Shown piece by piece: positions 7,530 through 11,666 of a DNA stretch of 11,666 nt (the stretch's first letter is position 1; each line of letters begins with the position of its first letter). The DNA is from Bacteroidales bacterium. GTDB lineage: Bacteria > Bacteroidota > Bacteroidia > Bacteroidales > UBA12077. The position numbers and the translations under genes are program-made. A model generated the notes under the pieces. That model saw nothing but the letters and a program-made list of their open reading frames with translations, had not been told where the DNA came from and did no database searches. Location of the stretch: assembly GCA_030600865.1 (NCBI GenBank), contig JAUVUS010000028.1:1-11666 (forward strand), written 5' to 3'.

Positions 7530-8588
7530 TTAATTTTTAACTAATTCGTATGAGAATTTTTCAGGATTACTTAAATCTAAGTAAACCGTATAATTTCCAG
7601 CTTCAGGGACAACAATATTATCACCACCTGGCTCCATTGTTCCATCGGCACCTGTATCACCCAAGTTAATAGCCCAATCATCGTTTACCCTGAATTTTAT
7701 TTCATCAGCAGTAAGGTCCAACGTAACTTTTAGTTTTTTTAGGTCAAAATCATATGTCATATCTACATCTACACTCCAGTCATAAGGAGGAACAGCAGAA
7801 CCTATTATACCCCAATTACGTACTTCTGTGCTTATTGTAGCAGCAAGAGTATCAACAGTAATCCAATACATACCTTCTGTTGCATTTGTGAGGTTTGGTC
7901 CGTCAATTGCTATTGTACCGGCAGTACTACCTGCACCCCATGCAATATCAGGTGTTTTATTTAATTTAAATTCGCAGTCTGTAAGATATATATATCCTTC
8001 ATAATTTTCATCCTCAACCAATGAATATAGGGTTTGAGCTGAAGCAAAATCCCAAGGTGTAGGTTGATGCGTTCCTGTTACATAAAGTTTAGGTTTTCCG
8101 GCATCAAAAGGTGTTAAACTAAAACTCGTTACAGCAGAATATAAAGGATTTACAAATTCGGAAACAACTGCTTTAATACGGATTTCAACATTAGCTTCAA
8201 CTAAAGGAGGATAATAATTATCTTCCATATTATACATTTTGGAATTAATTGTTTCTCCCAAAATTGATATTTCAGTTTCACTTGAAGTATTAAATTCAAT
8301 TACATTTGAAAAATCACTACCAACTTTATCAATTTGGATTGTGTATGTAGTAGCAAGTGTTTGTCCAAAATCTGCTTCTGTCCAGCTTAAATCAACCCAT
8401 GTTGCTTTAAGTGTTTATTCACTAGTAGTATCTTTAACTAAAACGTAATTTTGATCAGCAGTAATTCCACTAAGAACAGATGCTACAAAATTACTTTCGT
8501 TAATTTTAGTTAAATCTTGATCATCTTCGCAAGACATAAACGTAACTGCAATGACCAAAATTAGTGTTATATATTTTATTATTTTCAT
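7530..8588 (-). pseudogene. susE: SusE-like starch-binding lipoprotein, interrupted by one in-frame stop codon
   Basis: Reading from ATG 8588 gives a lipoprotein signal (lipobox FMSC, C20, then EDDQD) and 57 codons, after which TAA occurs at 8417-8415 (codon 58). The same frame stays open on both sides, so the intact gene would encode about 352 residues: an N-terminal FN3/Ig domain (~30-165) and two carbohydrate-binding-like modules (~166-255 and ~259-352, the second with KFRVNDDWAI). That matches SusE of B. thetaiotaomicron, which has an Ig domain plus two starch-binding modules. There is no frameshift or other decay; a change such as CAA to TAA would explain it. The first Met-like position after the stop, at 8261, is TTG in the middle of the FN3 domain and has no signal peptide, so it is not a credible start. 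Possibilities are recent inactivation, strain variation, a sequencing error, or suppressed termination. It lies 20 bases after susD and 9 bases before the SusF-like gene. Confidence 0.85.
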
Positions 8589-8608
8589 AATTTATTAGTT
8601 TTAAATTA

Positions 8609-10216
8609 TTAATATCCTGGATTTTGTACCAAATTTGGATTTGCACTTAAATCAGACGATGGAATAGGAAATAATTTATACTTATCATCAGTTGATGTAC
8701 CTTCTTTAATTTTACCTTTCCAGGGCCATATATAATTGCTTCCGGTAAATTTATCAAAACGAATTAAATCAGTTCTTCTGTGTGATTCCCAGTACAATTC
8801 CCTTGCACGTTCGTCAAGAATAAAATCTAAAGTAAGTGCAGCACTATTAATATTACCTGAATCATCACCATACGCTCGCTCTCTCAACTCGTTAACATAA
8901 CCCAGGGCAGTACCAGTATTGCCGCCTGTACCACCTCTCAATACAGCTTCCGCATACATTAAATAAACATCAGCAAATCTAAACAATGGCCAATCTGTAT
9001 CTGTCCATTCATCACTTGATGCCTGAGCTCCGGTAGAGGTAACATTTTTAAATTTCACAAGAGAATAACCATCTTCAAATTTACCTATATCTTCAATTTC
9101 TAAAGTATGGTCTCCAATATAAACCATTGCTTCCCAAGTCTCATTGTTATTATTAGCATCTTCAAATGTTCTGGCTCTTCCATCGTTATTTAAAGTGAAT
9201 TTTTCAATTAAACTTTTGGTAGTTCTTAAACCTCCCCAACCACCAGCAACACCGTAATTTTCTAATAAGTTGGCCATAGTTCCACCAATTGAAGCATGAA
9301 TCAAATAATTTGTACCACCCCAGGATTTTGTGGCTGCACCATCATGTCTAATACCGAAAATAATTTCATTCGTTTGAATATGGTTATCGGCAAGAAATAA
9401 ATGCGAATATTCAGGAGTTAAAGAATAACCGGCATCAATTATTTTATTACAATAAGTGATACATTCGGTATATCTACTTTGTCCGATATAAACATCAGCA
9501 TTTAAATATAGTTTAGCTAATAGCATCCATGCTGCAGCCTTGTCAGCTCTACCATAATCAGCGGTTCCCGGTTCAGACATTATGTTCTCTATTTCTAATA
9601 ATTCTGATTCGAGGTACGCAAATAAATCATTTCTATTTGTTTGAATTGGGAAAAAAGCACCCGGTTCGTCATCTTCAGTTACAAAAGGAGGATTTGCAAA
9701 GAAATCCATCGCATACCAATACGATAAAGCTCTTAAAAATCTTGCCTCTGCAGCATGAACCTGATATTGGTCCATTCCTTCAGTTACTCTTACAAATTCA
9801 TTACAAATAGTAACTTCAAACATTAACCTGTTATAAAGGCCTGCAATAAATAAGTCAGCTGAAGACCATGTATGATAATGAAAGTCTTTAATAGTTTTAT
9901 CATTCCATCCAACTACAGCTTCATCAGTAGTTAATTCCTGAGCCATCCATACTTGTCTTAAATAATGTGATTCTCCTTCATCACCTGTAAGTACATCCTG
10001 ATCTCCAGATGGTCCTTGTTGTCCGGTTACAGTGAATCCGGCATAACATTTTGCTAATAGTTGAAGATAAGCTTCATCGCTGGTAAAAACATTATTAGGA
10101 GTTAATGTTTTCTTATCTATTGGCTCAGTATCAAGATCGTTAATACAAGACACAACAAATAAGGACATTATTAACACTAATCCTAAATAAGTTATTTTAT
10201 TAAATTTTATTTTCAT
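8609..10216 (-). CDS. susD: SusD/RagB-family outer-membrane glycan-binding lipoprotein
   Basis: This 535-aa protein begins with a lipoprotein signal (lipobox VVSC, C24) followed by INDLDTEP, the usual start of mature SusD proteins. The N-terminal helical half contains TPR-like helices (for example RADKAAAWMLLAKLYLNA, 223-240). The C-terminal half has LFRFADVYLMYAEA (411-424), the LDERARELYWE segment (467-477), RRTDLIRFDKF (480-490), and the family's terminal NPNLVQNPGY (526-535). Length is normal for the family (about 500-600). It forms the lid over SusC and captures glucan for import. Candidate stacking aromatics around W299 and W327 would suit starch binding, but I cannot align them reliably to the SusD binding site. 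It starts 22 bases after the SusC stop, so the pair is co-transcribed. Confidence 0.97.
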   Translation of the reverse strand: MKIKFNKITYLGLVLIMSLFVVSCINDLDTEPIDKKTLTPNNVFTSDEAYLQLLAKCYAGFTVTGQQGPSGDQDVLTGDEGESHYLRQVWMAQELTTDEAVVGWNDKTIKDFHYHTWSSADLFIAGLYNRLMFEVTICNEFVRVTEGMDQYQVHAAEARFLRALSYWYAMDFFANPPFVTEDDEPGAFFPIQTNRNDLFAYLESELLEIENIMSEPGTADYGRADKAAAWMLLAKLYLNADVYIGQSRYTECITYCNKIIDAGYSLTPEYSHLFLADNHIQTNEIIFGIRHDGAATKSWGGTNYLIHASIGGTMANLLENYGVAGGWGGLRTTKSLIEKFTLNNDGRARTFEDANNNNETWEAMVYIGDHTLEIEDIGKFEDGYSLVKFKNVTSTGAQASSDEWTDTDWPLFRFADVYLMYAEAVLRGGTGGNTGTALGYVNELRERAYGDDSGNINSAALTLDFILDERARELYWESHRRTDLIRFDKFTGSNYIWPWKGKIKEGTSTDDKYKLFPIPSSDLSANPNLVQNPGY

Positions 10217-10238
10217 GATTTTTATTTTTTTGTATTAA

Positions 10239-11666
10239 TTAAAATCTTGCACTAATTCCAAATAAGAAAATTCTAGGTCTTGGATAAATATTATTATCAA
10301 TTCCACCATAAATTTCCGGATCTAATCCATCATATTTGGTAATTGTGAATGCATTTTGAACAGTAGCATATAATCTTATACCTAAATCAATATTATTAAG
10401 CATTGGTTTTAATAAATCATCAAAAGTATAACCAAGCGTAATATTATCAATTTTTAAGAATGATGCATTATGTAGATAATAGTCTGAATTTGGTTGCATA
10501 GCATTAAATTCAGTATCATAAATATTAGTAGTTAAGTTTGCAAGATAATCATTAGTGAAAATATTATCATAGCGAGCCATATCTGAATTAACATTATCAT
10601 AAATATAATTATTCAAATTTGCTCTTGCAGATAAACTAAAATCAAAATTTTTATATTCAACTCTGGTTGAAAAACCAAATATCATATTAGCAGCAGGGCT
10701 TTCAGCAAAGTATTTATCATCATCATTAATAATTCCATCTCCGTTTCTGTCAACATAAAGTCCTTCTATTGGTTTTCCTGCTTCGTCGTAAACTTGTTCA
10801 TAAACAAAAAAGGTATTAATCGGATAACCCACAGCATGTTTTTGTATGGTATTTCCAGTAGCACCACCAATACCTCCAACATCTACTCCTTTATAATTCG
10901 GATCATCAAACTTAGTTAAGTTTGTAATTTTATTATCATTATAACTAAAGTTTACACCTGCATCCCAATAAATATCTTTAGTATTATATATAATACCGTT
11001 TAATGAAAGTTCAAAACCGGTATTTTCAAGATTACCAACATTTGTTACTAATTTATCGGTAAAATTACTTCCAATGGCAATAGGTATTTCATTTAATAAA
11101 TCTTCTGTTTCTCTCTTATAAAATTCTAATGATCCATTTAGTCTATCCTTGTAAAGTCCAAAATCTAACCCAATATTATAAGTTGTGGTTGTTTCCCATT
11201 TGATATTTGGATCATACCCACTTGGCCTGATTGTATAAAAAGCATGATCAGCAAATGAATACATACAATTTTGATCACCTATTACATAAAGTGGCATATA
11301 GGAATAATAATCATCACCAATATCTTGTTGCCCGGTTATTCCATAACCTAATCTCAATTTCATATTACTTATAACATCGATATTTTGCATAAAACTTTCT
11401 TCAGAAATTCTCCATGCTAAAGCTAATGAAGGAAACAATCCCCATCTGTTATCTTCTGAAAATCTCGAAGAACCATCTTCCCTTAAAGTGAATGTTAATA
11501 AATACTTATCCATGAAAGTATAATTTAATCTCCCGAAAAATGAAACTAAATAATACTCTTTTTTACCGAAAACATTTTTTTCTTCACCATCTTTAAAGAA
11601 GATATCATCTTCGTTAGTATCCCAAAAATGTTGCCATGAATAACCACCCATTACATCTATTTTGCT
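10239..11666 (-). CDS. susC: SusC/RagA-family TonB-dependent outer-membrane transporter, C-terminal part (5' end outside window)
   Basis: About 475 C-terminal residues of a protein normally ~1000 aa long are present. The frame is open through the window edge; codons before the Met at 11651 read SKIDV, so that Met is internal. Typical SusC barrel segments are visible: GGYSWQ, KYLLTFTLREDGSSRF, the LGYGITGQQDIGDDYYSY segment, KWETTTTYNIGLDFGL, NVGNLENTGFE and LNNYIYDN, ending in PRPRIFLFGISARF with the C-terminal Phe expected of a beta-barrel protein. A calcium-loop-like DRNGDGIINDDD (codons around 10751-10716) sits in a predicted extracellular loop, as in many SusC proteins. The TonB box, plug and any carboxypeptidase-like N-terminal domain are outside the window. 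It imports malto-oligosaccharides together with the SusD that follows; the substrate is inferred from the neighbouring GH13 enzymes. Confidence 0.96.
   Translation of the reverse strand, partial: SKIDVMGGYSWQHFWDTNEDDIFFKDGEEKNVFGKKEYYLVSFFGRLNYTFMDKYLLTFTLREDGSSRFSEDNRWGLFPSLALAWRISEESFMQNIDVISNMKLRLGYGITGQQDIGDDYYSYMPLYVIGDQNCMYSFADHAFYTIRPSGYDPNIKWETTTTYNIGLDFGLYKDRLNGSLEFYKRETEDLLNEIPIAIGSNFTDKLVTNVGNLENTGFELSLNGIIYNTKDIYWDAGVNFSYNDNKITNLTKFDDPNYKGVDVGGIGGATGNTIQKHAVGYPINTFFVYEQVYDEAGKPIEGLYVDRNGDGIINDDDKYFAESPAANMIFGFSTRVEYKNFDFSLSARANLNNYIYDNVNSDMARYDNIFTNDYLANLTTNIYDTEFNAMQPNSDYYLHNASFLKIDNITLGYTFDDLLKPMLNNIDLGIRLYATVQNAFTITKYDGLDPEIYGGIDNNIYPRPRIFLFGISARF

Noticed and set aside
7530..8261. 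Reading the 3' part of the SusE-like gene as an independent 243-aa gene
   Set aside because: The start would be a TTG in the middle of the FN3 domain, with no signal peptide, and the frame continues upstream to the stop at 8415-8417 and beyond it to a proper lipoprotein start at 8588.
8239..8448. Plus-strand open frames at 1404-1643, 2278-2550, 4517-4831, 4893-5102, 8239-8448 and 9529-9810, and a minus-strand frame at 4106-4291
   Set aside because: All lie inside well-supported genes in other frames, show no recognisable domain, and have compositions expected from the other strand of AT-rich coding sequence.
10217..10238. A promoter or regulatory element between the SusC and SusD genes (also 8589-8608 and 7521-7529)
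   Set aside because: These gaps are 9-22 bases of A/T-rich leader with no promoter motif or hairpin; they fit ordinary operon spacing.
10716..10751. DRNGDGIINDDD as a dockerin (cellulosome) module in the SusC protein
   Set aside because: A single calcium-loop-like motif is common in SusC loops; there is no second repeat or dockerin helix.
1..11666. CRISPR arrays, insertion sequences, tRNA or rRNA genes, riboswitches
   Set aside because: No direct-repeat arrays, transposase frames, clover-leaf or rRNA-like sequences were seen; genes occupy nearly the whole window.

Overview
The window is a starch/alpha-glucan utilisation locus (Sus-type polysaccharide utilisation locus) from a low-GC member of the Bacteroidota. 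This rests on a SusC/SusD pair with the family's characteristic C-termini, SusE/SusF-type lipoproteins with acidic residues right after the lipobox cysteine, a type IX secretion (T9SS) sorting tail, and start codons preceded by A/T-rich leaders instead of strong Shine-Dalgarno sites. The T9SS tail and low GC fit a free-living or marine Bacteroidales/Marinilabiliales or Flavobacteriia-like organism. I cannot fix the genus.

Layout: almost everything lies on the minus strand and reads from right to left. In transcription order: the C-terminal half of a SusC TonB-dependent transporter (window end to 10239), SusD (10216-8609), a SusE-like two-module lipoprotein broken by one in-frame stop (8588-7530), a SusF-like lipoprotein with four repeated modules (7520-5781), a strong terminator-like hairpin (5738-5764), a lipoprotein GH13 alpha-glucan hydrolase (5717-3822), a large multidomain GH13 protein with a T9SS tail (3811-1037), and a small membrane GGDEF protein (1027-434). 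At the left edge, the C-terminal end of a third GH13 protein runs on the plus strand (2-388) and meets the minus-strand genes tail to tail across a terminator hairpin (406-435). Genes fill the window; the longest gap is about 63 bases.

Working together (inference from the Sus paradigm): SusD and the SusE/F-like proteins would bind starch at the cell surface, and SusC would import oligosaccharides with TonB energy. The T9SS-exported GH13 would act outside or on the surface, and the lipoprotein GH13 on the periplasmic or outer face of the outer membrane. The GGDEF gene 9 bases behind the last amylase suggests a link between glucan use and cyclic dinucleotide signalling, though its signature motif is altered.

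Most notable points: the single nonsense codon in an otherwise intact susE-like gene; the hairpin only 18 bases before the start of the first amylase gene, leaving no room for a promoter; Asp in place of the usual catalytic Glu in the T9SS amylase; the atypical GGDEF motif and its operon position; and lipoprotein signals suggesting the two GH13 enzymes go to different places than in the Bacteroides thetaiotaomicron Sus system. I saw no wholly new system: this is a recognisable locus with several departures from type.
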